Source: Planctomycetota bacterium
GTDB taxonomy: Bacteria; Planctomycetota; UBA1135; JAKEFM01
Assembly: GCA_022616055.1 (NCBI GenBank)
Contig: JAKEFM010000283.1
Span: 1-64,000, forward strand
Length of the DNA stretch: 64,000 nucleotides
Direction: 5' to 3'
In this document: piece by piece, positions 34,529-43,397 of the stretch
How the letters are laid out: every line of letters starts with the position of its first letter
Position numbering within the stretch: position 1 is the stretch's first letter
Translations under genes and position numbers: made by a program
The notes under the pieces: model-generated
What the model saw: the letters and a program-made list of their open reading frames with translations, nothing else
Told to the model about the DNA's origin: nothing
The model's database searches: none

Positions 34529-36267
34529 AGGACCGTCACCGCGGTGACGTTGCTGACCGGGATCGGCAGGACGCCGAAGGGGTTCGACAGGCCGAAGGCC
34601 GCCATCTGGAAGTAGACGGTCGCGCCGCCCGGGGTCGGCGGGATCGGGAACTGGAGCTGGGAGACCCCGGCGGCGTTCGGCAGCGGCGTCGGGAGGAAGC
34701 TCACGTCCGTGAAGCCGTTGCCGAGGCCGAGGGAGACGATTCCCGGGAGGACGGAGGGGAGGTTCGAGGCGCTGAAGACGAGAACCTGGCTCGTCCCGAG
34801 CGGGGAGGCGAGCGTCGCCGTGAACGTGCTCCCGGAGCTCTGGACCGGGGGACCCGTCACGAGGACCGGGGCCGTGACGGCGGTCACATTGAGGGGCACC
34901 GGGGACGGGCAGGAGGTCCCTCCCCCGGTCGTCAGCGTCACGTTGAAGTTCCCGAGGGTCGGGAAGAGGGGGAGCGGGAAGCGGATCTGGGCGTCGTTGT
35001 CGATGATGAACTGCGTCGGGTCGAGGGTGAAGGGCCCCACGTCGACCAGCGTGACCGAGGAGTACTGCGCGCTCGCCGGGCAGGGCGGCGGCGGCGCCGG
35101 GAAGCAGGCCATCGTCGGGGCGCCGACCGGCGCGAGGACGAAGATCTCCGCCGGGACCGCGGAGAGGATCGGGACGGAGGGAGGAACGATCGGTCCGACG
35201 CACTGCATGCACGGCGTGCCGTTGCCCCCGCTCTGGAGGACGAGCGGCATCCCGTTCGAGAGGAATTGGCCGGCCGTCTCCGTCACCAACCCCTTCTTGA
35301 CGAACACGTCCCCGTTCACGACGTCGCAGGGGACGATCACGGTGATCGCCGTCCCGGAGAAGGCGGACGAGAGCCCGGTGACCTTCCGCGGCTGGTTGTC
35401 CCCCGCGTCGTCCCGGAACCAGACCTCGTTCGAGCCGACCCCCGTCCCGAAGTTCTGTCCGACGACCGTCAGGGGCTGCTGCGCGGCGAGGATCCCCTGG
35501 AAGGCGAGGATCCTCGGCTTCGTCGCGGAGACGGAGCCGTAGGCGGGGAGGATCGACTGGATCCCCTGCTGGTCGTCGACGTGGAGCGAGCGCAGCTCGA
35601 CGCTCGCCGGCCCCGGGTTCGCCCCGGCGAACATCGTGGCGGGGAGCACGGAGGTGTGGGCCAGGCCGAGGGCGTGGCCGAGCTCGTGCGTCACGATCCC
35701 CTGGATGTCGAAGCGCGGGTCCCCGTTGGGCATGTTCCCCGGACCGTCGAACCAGAGCTGGTCGGGCATGAACTCGATGTGCCAGCCGTTCTGGTCGGGA
35801 TTGAACGTGATCGCCAGGACCCCGGCGCCGATGGTGTTCACCGAGATCCTGTGCACGATCCGGTCGTTCTCGTTGGCGGGGACGATCACCCCCATGACGA
35901 TGTTGTGGTTGGGCGCCGTCGGCACCTCCCCTAGGTAGAGGAAGTCGAAGTTCGCCTGGCCCGAGCCGAGCCCGTCGAGGCCCGTCTGCGTCGGATCCCC
36001 GGCGCCCGTCCCGTTGTGGAGGACCGAGGCCCACTCCGTCGCCCCTTTCCAGATGGCGAGGGGCGCGCCGAGGGCGCTCGGGAAGTTGTTGTCGGGGACC
36101 TGGTTCAGGTTCTCCGGCGGGGGGAAGTCGTTGAAGACGCGCACGTCGCGGGTGTTCGTGTTGATGGAGAATCCGAGCACCGCGAACCCCTCGACGGTCC
36201 GGGGCCAGGCGAGGAGGGCCGCCGCGGAGAGCGCGAGGGCGGGGAAGAGGAGGCGGGGGACGCGCAT
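34525..36267 (-). CDS. Secreted matrixin-type (M10) metalloprotease-like protein with shared module
   Basis: I chose the ATG at 36267, giving the signal peptide LLFPALALSAAALLAWP. The product has 580 residues. The metzincin zinc site HELGHALGLAH is at 194-204, with the catalytic Glu195 and a probable Met-turn at Met212 (PATMFAG). An IPT/TIG-like domain follows at about 245-340 (KPRILAFQGILAAQQPLTVVG). A Pro/Cys-rich segment and further beta domains come next, and the shared C-terminal module ends the chain (LGLGNGFTDVSFLPTPLP, FPIPPTPGGATVYFQ). It lies 8 bases after a small secreted protein gene, a likely partner. The target could be host, prey or polymer protein; nothing here decides it. Confidence 0.82.
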   Translation of the reverse strand: MRVPRLLFPALALSAAALLAWPRTVEGFAVLGFSINTNTRDVRVFNDFPPPENLNQVPDNNFPSALGAPLAIWKGATEWASVLHNGTGAGDPTQTGLDGLGSGQANFDFLYLGEVPTAPNHNIVMGVIVPANENDRIVHRISVNTIGAGVLAITFNPDQNGWHIEFMPDQLWFDGPGNMPNGDPRFDIQGIVTHELGHALGLAHTSVLPATMFAGANPGPASVELRSLHVDDQQGIQSILPAYGSVSATKPRILAFQGILAAQQPLTVVGQNFGTGVGSNEVWFRDDAGDNQPRKVTGLSSAFSGTAITVIVPCDVVNGDVFVKKGLVTETAGQFLSNGMPLVLQSGGNGTPCMQCVGPIVPPSVPILSAVPAEIFVLAPVGAPTMACFPAPPPPCPASAQYSSVTLVDVGPFTLDPTQFIIDNDAQIRFPLPLFPTLGNFNVTLTTGGGTSCPSPVPLNVTAVTAPVLVTGPPVQSSGSTFTATLASPLGTSQVLVFSASNLPSVLPGIVSLGLGNGFTDVSFLPTPLPNAAGVSQLQFPIPPTPGGATVYFQMAAFGLSNPFGVLPIPVSNVTAVTVL

Positions 36268-36275
36268 GGCTCCTC

Positions 36276-36821
36276 CTAGCGCGGCCCGGCCGTCCCGCGG
36301 TGGCGGGCGACCTGGGCGCGCAGCTCGGCCATCGGGACGTTCTTCTCGACCGCGAACCCCTCGCCTCGGCCGATCACCACGTCGCCGCGAGGCCCCTCCT
36401 CGACGCGGAAGAGCCCGGCGAAGCAGGCGTAGATGCTCCGCATCCCGATCCCTCCCATCGTCGGGTGCCACTTCGCGAAGGCGAGGACCCGCGTGCCGAC
36501 CCGGGTGTCGGCCGCCGTGGGCATGTCCGCGTGCCACTGGACCTGCCCGTCGTAGGCCCCTCCGAAGAAGGAGACGACGGTGTCCACGCGCTTCCCGGTG
36601 TAGAGGTCCTCTCCCACGATCCGCAGGTGGGTGTAGATCCTCGCCTCGGAGTACGGCGTGGGGTTCCAAGTGGTCCAGGTGGAGACGATCCGCCCGGAGA
36701 TCGCGCCGTCCGTCTTCTCGACCATCCGGCGCAGATCGAGCCGCTCGACCGAGCTCGTCCCGAGGACGAGCATGGCGAGCGCCAGCCCTCCGAGGAGGGG
36801 ATCGCGATGGGGATGCTTCAT
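36276..36821 (-). CDS. Small secreted protein paired with the metalloprotease
   Basis: I chose the ATG at 36821 (MKHPHRDPLLGGLALAMLVLG), preceded by GGGAG; an ATG eight codons earlier is possible. The product has 181 residues and a signal sequence or N-terminal anchor. The mature part is a single domain (GAISGRIVSTWTTWNP, YTHLRIVGEDLYTGKRVDTVV, GTRVLAFAKWHP), reminiscent of small beta-barrel proteins. I do not recognise a family. It ends 8 bases before the metalloprotease start on the same strand, so an inhibitor, chaperone or substrate-handling role is a reasonable guess only. Confidence 0.65.
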   Translation of the reverse strand: MKHPHRDPLLGGLALAMLVLGTSSVERLDLRRMVEKTDGAISGRIVSTWTTWNPTPYSEARIYTHLRIVGEDLYTGKRVDTVVSFFGGAYDGQVQWHADMPTAADTRVGTRVLAFAKWHPTMGGIGMRSIYACFAGLFRVEEGPRGDVVIGRGEGFAVEKNVPMAELRAQVARHRGTAGPR

Positions 36822-36891
36822 GGGGGACTCCCGGCCGGTCCGCAACCCGCGGGCCGGAGGGCAGGATACCCGAGGTTCCCTCCCCCGTCAG

Positions 36892-37593
36892 TCATCGCGT
36901 CCGGTAGCGCGTCGGGTCGGGGAGGCGGGCCTCCTCGAACCCCTTCCGGCGCAGGAGGCACGCGTCGCACCCCCCGCAGGCGGCCCCGCTCGTGCCGGGG
37001 TCGTAACACGAGTGGGTGAGGGCGTAGTCGAGGCCGAGCGCCGTCCCCTTCCGGACGATCTCCGCCTTGGTCATCCGGAGGAGGGGGGCCCGGAGGCGGA
37101 TGGGCGACCCCTCCATTCCCGCACGGGTCCCGAGCGACAGCGCTCGCTCCATCGCCTCCAGGAACTCCGGGCGGCAGTCGGGGTATCCGCTCCAGTCGAG
37201 GACGTTCGCGCCGAAGAAGATCTCCCCCGCCCCCCGGCTCTCGGCGAGCGCCGCGGCGAGGGAGAGGAAGATCGCGTTGCGGGCCGGGACGTAGGTCGGT
37301 GGGATCCCCCGCCCGATCTCGTCGAGGGGACGGTCCTTCGGGACGGAGGACCCGCCCGTGAGCGCCGAGCCCCCGAACCCGTCGAGCCGGAGGTCGAGGA
37401 CGAGGTGCTCGAGCACCCGGAGCGAGCGAGCGATCGCCCGCGCCGCCTCGACCTCGACCGCGTGGCGCTGGCCGTAGCGCAGCGTGAGCGCGAGGAGCGC
37501 GCGCCCCTCCGCCCTCGCGATCGCCGCGGCCGTCGCCGAGTCGATCCCTCCCGAGAGGAGGACGACGGCGGAGGGAGGCGGCGGCCCGCTCAC
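36892..37593 (-). CDS. queC: 7-cyano-7-deazaguanine synthase
   Basis: This enzyme turns 7-carboxy-7-deazaguanine into preQ0 using ATP and ammonia, en route to queuosine in tRNA or deazaguanine in DNA. The start is the GTG at 37593 overlapping the rhodanese stop. The product has 233 residues. The PP-loop is VLLSGGIDSAT, and the zinc-binding cysteines are in CYDPGTSGAACGGCDAC near the C-terminus. No queD, queE or DNA-modifying dpd genes are in the window, so queuosine is the default interpretation. Confidence 0.95.
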   Translation of the reverse strand: MSGPPPPSAVVLLSGGIDSATAAAIARAEGRALLALTLRYGQRHAVEVEAARAIARSLRVLEHLVLDLRLDGFGGSALTGGSSVPKDRPLDEIGRGIPPTYVPARNAIFLSLAAALAESRGAGEIFFGANVLDWSGYPDCRPEFLEAMERALSLGTRAGMEGSPIRLRAPLLRMTKAEIVRKGTALGLDYALTHSCYDPGTSGAACGGCDACLLRRKGFEEARLPDPTRYRTR

Positions 37594-37967
37594 GCCCCCT
37601 CCCCCTCGAAGGGGCCGGGATAGGCGGCGAGTCCGCCGCGGAGCCAGCGGACCTTCTCGAATCCCTTCCCCTTGAGGATCCGGCAGGCCTCGATCGAGCG
37701 GTCTCCCCTCCCGCAGACGACGAGGAGGTCCCGGTCGCGATCGACCTCGCCCACCCGCGCGGGGAGCTCCGGCAGGGGGAGGAGACGCGCCCCGGGGATG
37801 CGCCGTCGCGAGAACTCGACGTCGAACCGCACGTCGAGCACGACGACCTCCCCGCGGGCGACGACCCCCGCCGCGCGCTCGGGATCGAGGGGAGGGAAGG
37901 CCGCGTTCCGCGGTTCCCCGTCCCGCTTCTCTCCGGCTCGTCCGAGGAGGCGATCGAGCAGTCCCAT
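37590..37967 (-). CDS. Rhodanese-like domain protein
   Basis: The product has 125 residues, a single rhodanese domain over about residues 25-120. The expected active-site cysteine is present (Cys85 in LLVVCGRGDRS), and strand motifs VVVLDVRFDVEF and IPGARLLPL are typical. Such proteins carry sulfur as a persulfide or detoxify cyanide. It overlaps queC by GTGA; a direct link between sulfur transfer and deazaguanine synthesis is not known to me, so the pairing may be only positional. Confidence 0.88.
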   Translation of the reverse strand: MGLLDRLLGRAGEKRDGEPRNAAFPPLDPERAAGVVARGEVVVLDVRFDVEFSRRRIPGARLLPLPELPARVGEVDRDRDLLVVCGRGDRSIEACRILKGKGFEKVRWLRGGLAAYPGPFEGEGA

Positions 37968-38108
37968 GCGCGCCGACCGAGCATGCCCGTCGACCGGCCG
38001 CGGAGAAAGGGGCGGCTCCGGGCCGCGCCTTGCCGGGCCCGCGCGCCTGCCCTATAGGTGCGCGGTCCTCTCGCGACGCCCCGCCGCCTCCCCGCACAGG
38101 ACCTCGCC

Positions 38109-39236
38109 ATGGGCCTCTTCTCGCGGAACAAGCCGAACGACGAACCCCGACCTCCGGCGGACGGGGGCGGACCGACGAAGGAGGCGGTCCTCCAGGCCCT
38201 CCGCCAGGTGATGGAGCCCGAGCTCCACCGCGACATCGTCTCCCTGAACATGGTGAAGTCGGTCGCGGTCTGCGACGGGATCGTCAAGGTCGCCGTCGAG
38301 CTCACCACCCCGGCCTGCCCGCTGAAGAAGGAGATCACGGAGTCGGTGGAGAAGGCGGTCGCCCCCCTCCCCGGCGTGCGCCAGGTGACGGTCGAGATGA
38401 CCTCGAACGTGAAGGCGGTCGGCGGCGGCCCGCCGCGGGGGATGGCGCCCGGCGTGAAGAACGTACTCGCCGTGAGCAGCGGGAAGGGGGGCGTCGGCAA
38501 GTCGACGGTCGCCGTCAACCTGACGGCGGCCCTCGCCGGGACCGGCGCGCGGGTCGGCGTCCTCGACTGCGACCTCTACGGCCCGAACGTCCCGACGATG
38601 CTCGGCATCCCCGCCGACCACAAGCCGGAGGTCCGCGACGGGCGCCTCCAGCCCGTGGCGAAGCACGGCTTCCTCTCGATGTCGATCGGCTACCTGATGG
38701 ACCCGGACCAGCCGATCGTGTGGCGCGGCCCGATGCTCCACAAGGCGATCCAGCAGTTCCTCTCGGACGTCGAGTGGGGGGACCTCGACTACCTCGTCGT
38801 CGATCTCCCTCCGGGGACCGGCGACGCGCAGCTCTCCCTCGCGCAGCTGGTCCCCCTCGCCGGCGCCGTCGTCGTCACCACGCCGCAGGAGGTCTCCGTC
38901 GTCGACGTGCGCAAGGCGATCGCCATGTTCCGGCAGGTCCACGTCGACGTCCTCGGGGTCGTCGAGAACATGGCGGCCTTCGTCTGCCCCCACTGCCGTC
39001 ACGAGACGAAGATCTTCGGGGAGGGGGGGGCGGAGGGGCTGGCGAAGAAGTTCGGGATCCCCGTCCTCGGCCGCATCCCCCTCGAGCCGGCCGTCCGCGC
39101 CGGCGGGGACGAGGGGGTGCCGATCGCGATCGGGAAGCCCGACTCGGCGGTCGCGGCCGCCTTCCGCGAGGTCGCGGGGAAGGTCGCCGCCGCGCTCTCG
39201 GTGAAGAGCGCCTGGGCGCTGCCGATCCTCCAGTAG
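38109..39236 (+). CDS. Mrp/ApbC-type iron-sulfur carrier ATPase
   Basis: I chose the ATG at 38109 (MGLFSRNKPND) as the start. The product has 375 residues. An N-terminal MIP18/DUF59 domain (about residues 22-100, with the TPACPLK cysteine) is followed by the Mrp P-loop ATPase with the deviant Walker A SSGKGGVGKST (about 123-133), DCDLYGPNVP, and a CPHC motif near 296 for cluster binding. Proteins of this type load [4Fe-4S] clusters onto target enzymes. Many heme and Fe-S proteins in this organism would need such carriers. It converges with the methionine enzyme gene, 7 bases apart. Confidence 0.93.
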   Translation: MGLFSRNKPNDEPRPPADGGGPTKEAVLQALRQVMEPELHRDIVSLNMVKSVAVCDGIVKVAVELTTPACPLKKEITESVEKAVAPLPGVRQVTVEMTSNVKAVGGGPPRGMAPGVKNVLAVSSGKGGVGKSTVAVNLTAALAGTGARVGVLDCDLYGPNVPTMLGIPADHKPEVRDGRLQPVAKHGFLSMSIGYLMDPDQPIVWRGPMLHKAIQQFLSDVEWGDLDYLVVDLPPGTGDAQLSLAQLVPLAGAVVVTTPQEVSVVDVRKAIAMFRQVHVDVLGVVENMAAFVCPHCRHETKIFGEGGAEGLAKKFGIPVLGRIPLEPAVRAGGDEGVPIAIGKPDSAVAAAFREVAGKVAAALSVKSAWALPILQ

Positions 39237-39243
39237 GCCCCCG

Positions 39244-41148
39244 TCAGGACCGGGGCTTCGCGGCGAGGAGCTCCCGCTCCCGCGCCCGGACGTGGCGGAT
39301 CAGGTGGACGGCGAGCGGGGCGCGGTTGAAGGGGGGGAGGAGGTAGTACCCCTCCGCGAACTCGATCGTGCGGTCGATCAGCTCCCGCGCGATCGCGAGC
39401 CCCTCCTCCCCCGCGTCGCGGGCGGCGCGCATCCGCTCGATCAGCGCGGGGGGGACGGAGATTCCCGGGATCTCGTTCGCGATGAACTCGGCGTTCCGCA
39501 GGTTCGCGAAGGGCATGATCCCGTAGAGGATCGGGATCGAGATCCCGCTCTCCCGGGCGAGCCGGTGGGTCTCGCGGGCGAGGTCGGCGTCGTAGACCGC
39601 CTGCGACTGGGCGAAGTTCGCCCCCAGCTCCACCTTCTTCCTGAGGCGCCGCACCTCGATCGCGAGGTTCCGCTTGTTGGGATTGACCGCTCCCCCGACG
39701 CGGAAGCCCCCCGGCGGCGCGCCCGGCGCCTCCCCGCGGTTCATCGCCGCGACGAGGGAGACGAGGGAGAAGGAGTTGAGGTCGTAGACGCTCGTCGCCT
39801 GGGAGCAGTCCCCGATCGAGGCGGGGTCCCCCGTGATGCAGAAGATCGTCCGCAGCCCGAGCGCCGCGCACCCCATCAGCGCCGATCGCGTCCCGAGGAG
39901 ATTGCGGTCCCGGCCGCAGAAGTGGACGATCGCCTCGATCCCGGCGTCGCGCTGGACGATGTGGCCGAGCACGAGGTTGCTCATCCGCACGACGGCGAGC
40001 GGGTTCTCGGCGATCGAGATCGCATCGGCCCCCGCCTCGCGGCAGGCGATGGCCGCCTCGACGACCTTGGCGTAGTCGATCCCCTTCGGGGGGTCGAGCT
40101 CGACCGTGACGACCTTCCGGCGGCCCGTCCCGTCGAGGAAGTGGGCCTTCGGGGCCGCCGGCGTCGCGGCCTTCGCCTGCGCGGGAGGCTGCGGCTTGCG
40201 AGGAGCGAGGGGCGGGCGCGGCGCCGGCGCGATGCCGCGCGCCTTCCGCCATTGGAGGAGCCGGACGAGGGCCCGGATGTCCTCGGGCCCGGTCCCGCAG
40301 CAGCCGCCGACGATCCTCGCGCCGAAGTCGACGCACTCGACCATCCGGCGTGCGAAGTAGTCGGGGTCGCTCGCGTAGAGGTAGCGCCCATCGACGTAGT
40401 CGGGGAAGCCCGCGTTCGGGAAGGCGGAGATCCGCTTCACCCCCTCCTCCGCGTAGCGCTTCACGAACTCGGGCGCGCCGCTCGGCCCGCGTCCGCAGTT
40501 CCCGCCGAGTCCGTCGGCGCCGGCCTCTCCCATCGCGCGGAACGCGTCGGAGAGGTCGAGCCCCTCGTACGTCACCGCGTGCCGGACATAGGCGAACTGG
40601 ACGAAGACCGGGACCTTCCCCGCCTTCCGCGCGGCGCGGAGCGCCGCGCCCGCGTCCTCGAGGTTGAGCATCGTCTCGATCAGGACGAGGTCGGCGCCTC
40701 CCTCGAGGAGCCCCGCGATCGTCTCCCCGTAGACCGCTTCCCGCTCCTCGACCGTCAGGTGCTGCTCCTCCTTGCCCGGCTGGACGCGACCGATCGGGCC
40801 GACCGCCCCCGCGACGTAGGCCTCCCCCTTGGCCGCCTCCTTCGCGAGGGCCGCCGCCGCGCGCGAGATCTCCCGGGCCTGCTTCTCCAGGCCGTGGCGC
40901 GCGAGGGCGAGCGCGTTCGCCCGGAAGGAGTTCGTCTCGAGCAGCCGGGCGCCGGCCGCGAGGTAGTCGGCGTGGATCTGCCGGACGATGTCGGGCTTGC
41001 GCACGCACAGCGCCTCGAAGCACTCGGTGAACGGCACCCCCCGCTCGTAGAGGAGGCTCCCCATCGCCCCGTCCCCGACGACGACCTCGTCGTGATCGAG
41101 GCGTTCGAGGAGGGAGGTCTCGGCGTAGCGCGCCACGGTCGAAGGCAC
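39244..41148 (-). CDS. Bifunctional homocysteine S-methyltransferase / methylenetetrahydrofolate reductase
   Basis: The product has 634 residues and joins two one-carbon enzymes. Residues of about 15-310 are a zinc-dependent homocysteine methyltransferase (VVGDGAMGSLLYERG, GGNCGRG, GGCCGTGPE, with the three metal-binding cysteines). A Pro/Ala-rich linker (about 312-345) leads into a methylene-THF reductase TIM barrel (about 350-625: VTVELDPPKGIDY, FCITGD, GANFAQSQAVYD). The architecture is like B. subtilis YitJ. It should reduce methylene-THF and use the methyl group, or another donor, for methionine. The folate-binding and B12 domains of MetH are absent. The window also encodes a core MetE at 59634, so two methionine routes coexist. 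Confidence 0.93.
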   Translation of the reverse strand: MPSTVARYAETSLLERLDHDEVVVGDGAMGSLLYERGVPFTECFEALCVRKPDIVRQIHADYLAAGARLLETNSFRANALALARHGLEKQAREISRAAAALAKEAAKGEAYVAGAVGPIGRVQPGKEEQHLTVEEREAVYGETIAGLLEGGADLVLIETMLNLEDAGAALRAARKAGKVPVFVQFAYVRHAVTYEGLDLSDAFRAMGEAGADGLGGNCGRGPSGAPEFVKRYAEEGVKRISAFPNAGFPDYVDGRYLYASDPDYFARRMVECVDFGARIVGGCCGTGPEDIRALVRLLQWRKARGIAPAPRPPLAPRKPQPPAQAKAATPAAPKAHFLDGTGRRKVVTVELDPPKGIDYAKVVEAAIACREAGADAISIAENPLAVVRMSNLVLGHIVQRDAGIEAIVHFCGRDRNLLGTRSALMGCAALGLRTIFCITGDPASIGDCSQATSVYDLNSFSLVSLVAAMNRGEAPGAPPGGFRVGGAVNPNKRNLAIEVRRLRKKVELGANFAQSQAVYDADLARETHRLARESGISIPILYGIMPFANLRNAEFIANEIPGISVPPALIERMRAARDAGEEGLAIARELIDRTIEFAEGYYLLPPFNRAPLAVHLIRHVRARERELLAAKPRS

Positions 41149-41194
41149 TCTCGGGCAAAGTATAGGAGGGGCCGGGGCGGCCGGCCCGGGAGGC

Positions 41195-42247
41195 CTACCA
41201 CTCGACGAGGAGGAGCTCGGCGCAGAAGCCCGGCCCCATGGCGGCGAGGAGCCCGAGGGTGCCGGGCGCCGGGAGGGCCCGCGCCATCGTCTCCTCGAGG
41301 ATGAGGAGGAGGGAGGCGCTCGAGAGGTTCCCGGTGCGGCGCAGCCCGTCCCAGGAGAGGGCGAGGGCCTCCTCCCCGAGCCCCAGCCCCTCGCGCATCG
41401 CGGCGAGGACCTTCGGACCTCCGGGGTGGCAGACCCACGAGCCGATGTCGCTCCGGCGGAGTCCCTGCTCCGCGAGGAAGGCGTCGACGTCCCGAGGGAG
41501 CCGTTCCCCCGCGATGGAGGGGACCTCCGCGCCGAGGACGATCCGGAAGCCCTCCTCGGAGACGCGCCAGCCCATCACGTCCTCCGTGTCGGGGTAGAAG
41601 ACGGAGCGCGTCGCGCGGATCCGCGGGCCCGCGGCCCTCGGGTGGGCCGCCCCGAGGACCAGGGCGGAGCCCGCTCCATCCCCGAAGAGGCCCGTGGCGA
41701 TCAGGTTCGCGACCGAACGATCGCCGCGCTGGAAGGTGAGGGAGCAGAGCTCGACGGTCAGGACCGCGGCGGCGTGCCCGGGGAAGGCGCGGACGTAGTC
41801 GGAGGCCCGCGCGAGGACGGCCGCGCCGGCGACGCAGCCGAGTCCGAAGAAGGGGAGCCGCTTGACGTCGGCCCGGAGCCCCATCCGGTTGACCAGGCGC
41901 GCGTCGATCGAGGGGATCGCGGCGCCGGTGACGGTGGAGAAGAAGAGCGCGTCGACGTCCCGGGGCGCCAGCCCCGCGCGATCGAGCGCGGAGCGCAGCG
42001 CCCGTTCCCCGAGGTCCGTCGCGGCGGCGATCCACGCGTCGTTGCGCTCCCCGAAGGTCCGCAGGCGGTCGTAGTCCTCGAGGGGCCGCGCGAGGTGGCG
42101 ACGCTCGACGCGCACGTTCTCGTGGAAGGCGGCGAGCCGCCGCGCGAAGGCGGGATCGCCGTCCCAGATTCCGGCGAGGTGGCGGGTGATCCTCCCCTGC
42201 TCGTAGACGTGATCGGGGAGCGCGCTCGCGACGGAGGCGATCCTCAC
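41195..42247 (-). CDS. Type III polyketide synthase (chalcone/stilbene synthase-like), copy A
   Basis: The start is the GTG at 42247, overlapping the upstream methyltransferase stop. The product has 350 residues. The catalytic triad is complete: Cys138 in FFGLGCVAGA, His274 in WVCHPGGPKV and Asn307 in RRTGNLSSAS. These enzymes extend fatty-acyl or other CoA/ACP starters with malonyl-CoA to make alkylpyrones, alkylresorcinols or related phenolics. It is the last gene of a four-gene unit: YceI protein, lipoprotein, membrane methyltransferase, PKS. This mirrors operon B, whose synthase starts at 52043. Bacterial bps and srs loci have the same PKS-methyltransferase pairing, so a methylated phenolic or pyrone lipid is the best guess. 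Confidence 0.93.
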   Translation of the reverse strand: MRIASVASALPDHVYEQGRITRHLAGIWDGDPAFARRLAAFHENVRVERRHLARPLEDYDRLRTFGERNDAWIAAATDLGERALRSALDRAGLAPRDVDALFFSTVTGAAIPSIDARLVNRMGLRADVKRLPFFGLGCVAGAAVLARASDYVRAFPGHAAAVLTVELCSLTFQRGDRSVANLIATGLFGDGAGSALVLGAAHPRAAGPRIRATRSVFYPDTEDVMGWRVSEEGFRIVLGAEVPSIAGERLPRDVDAFLAEQGLRRSDIGSWVCHPGGPKVLAAMREGLGLGEEALALSWDGLRRTGNLSSASLLLILEETMARALPAPGTLGLLAAMGPGFCAELLLVEW

Positions 42248-42984
42248 GCCGGGAGCCTCGGGAGGAAGTAGGGGACCCGGGCCCGGTAGCCCGCGAACTC
42301 CTCCCCGTACCGCGCGAGGTAGCGCCGCTCCTTGTGGAGGGGTCCGAGCAGGCAGTAGCCGGTCCAGACGGCGGCGAGCATCAGGCCGTCGAGGGTCCGG
42401 ACCGGCGCGGTCCAGAGGACGAGCGCGAAGGCGAGGTAGACCGGCTGGCGGCAGGTCCGGAAGAGCCCGCGGGCCGGCATCGGGCCGAGGTCGAACCGCC
42501 GCCCCCGCAGGACCGCCGTCCAGCCGGCGTACCCGGTCTGGAGGCCGAGACCCGCGTCGGCCATCGCCTTCCCGAGGAGGAGCCAGCTCCCCGCGAAGGC
42601 GCCGCGGCAGATCCAGAGGACGGGGCCGCGCGGATCCTCGAGCGTGGGGCCGACCGGCGACCAGAGCGCGAAGGTCGCGAGGATCTGGAGGGCGGCGACC
42701 CCGGCGAACGTCGTCGGAGCGAGGTCGCGGCCGATCCCGCAGGGGACCGCGCGGGCGAGCGCGTTGCGCCCGCGGCGGGTGAGGAGGATCGAGTGGAGGA
42801 GGGGGAACTGGAGCGCCAGCGCGGCGTTGGCGATCCAGGCGGGCGCGCCGCGCAGGGTTCCCAGGCCGGGGCGCATCCCCTCGTGGAGGGACCACGCCAT
42901 CGCGCCGACGGCGGCGAGGAAGAGGGCGTGGGTGACGAGGCCCGCGGCGAGCGCGAGGCCGGCCTCGATCCGGCGGCGCCTCAC
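42244..42984 (-). CDS. Integral-membrane methyltransferase-like protein (ICMT/NnrU-like), copy A
   Basis: The start is the GTG at 42984 (GTGA overlap). The product has 246 residues and about six or seven hydrophobic helices. The C-terminal part (FRTCRQPVYLAFALVLW, then GPLHKERRYLARYGEEFAGYRARVPYF cut by turns) has the pattern of isoprenylcysteine carboxyl methyltransferase relatives, where the final segment binds SAM. In PKS loci such proteins methylate the hydroxyl or ring of the lipid product. It differs from copy B in length and N-terminal helices, so the two loci diverged long ago or have distinct origins. It overlaps the PKS gene, supporting a joint pathway. Confidence 0.75.
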   Translation of the reverse strand: MRRRRIEAGLALAAGLVTHALFLAAVGAMAWSLHEGMRPGLGTLRGAPAWIANAALALQFPLLHSILLTRRGRNALARAVPCGIGRDLAPTTFAGVAALQILATFALWSPVGPTLEDPRGPVLWICRGAFAGSWLLLGKAMADAGLGLQTGYAGWTAVLRGRRFDLGPMPARGLFRTCRQPVYLAFALVLWTAPVRTLDGLMLAAVWTGYCLLGPLHKERRYLARYGEEFAGYRARVPYFLPRLPA

Positions 42985-43397
42985 GGAAGCGCCATCCGGC
43001 GCAGGACGACCGTCCCCCCCTCGCCCTCGAGGCGGAGGTGCCCTTCGCAGACGGAGGCCCGGACCGCCTCCTCCTCCGAGAGGCGGACGATCCCGTCGGA
43101 GAGGGTCCAGGCGCCCGAGAGGGTCTGGAAGGCCGGCCGCGTCCCGTCGAACACGAGGGCCGCCGCCGTGTAGCCGCCGTCGCCCGAGAACTGGTACTCG
43201 ATGCGCCAGAGGGAGGCTCCCGCCTCCCCCTCGACGCGGATCGACTCGTAGATCCCCTCGAGATCGGCGGGGAGCGCCGGACGCCATCCGGAGGGGAGCG
43301 CGGCCTCGTGGACGGCGCGGCGATCGGCCTCGAGCACGCTCGGGGCGATGCAGCCTCCCGCGGCGAGGGCGAGCAGGAGCGCGGCGCGCCTATCCAC
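42981..43397 (-). CDS. Small lipoprotein of operon A
   Basis: The product has 138 residues. The N-terminus MDRRAALLLALAAGGC is a lipoprotein signal with a usable lipobox and Cys16 as the lipidated residue. The rest is a single beta-rich domain (ASLWRIEYQFSGDGGYTAAALVF, GAWTLSDGIVRLSEEEA) that I do not recognise. It overlaps both the YceI-like gene (8 bases) and the methyltransferase gene (GTGA). A role in handling the lipid product at the membrane is inferred from context alone; operon B lacks this gene. Confidence 0.75.
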   Translation of the reverse strand: MDRRAALLLALAAGGCIAPSVLEADRRAVHEAALPSGWRPALPADLEGIYESIRVEGEAGASLWRIEYQFSGDGGYTAAALVFDGTRPAFQTLSGAWTLSDGIVRLSEEEAVRASVCEGHLRLEGEGGTVVLRRMALP

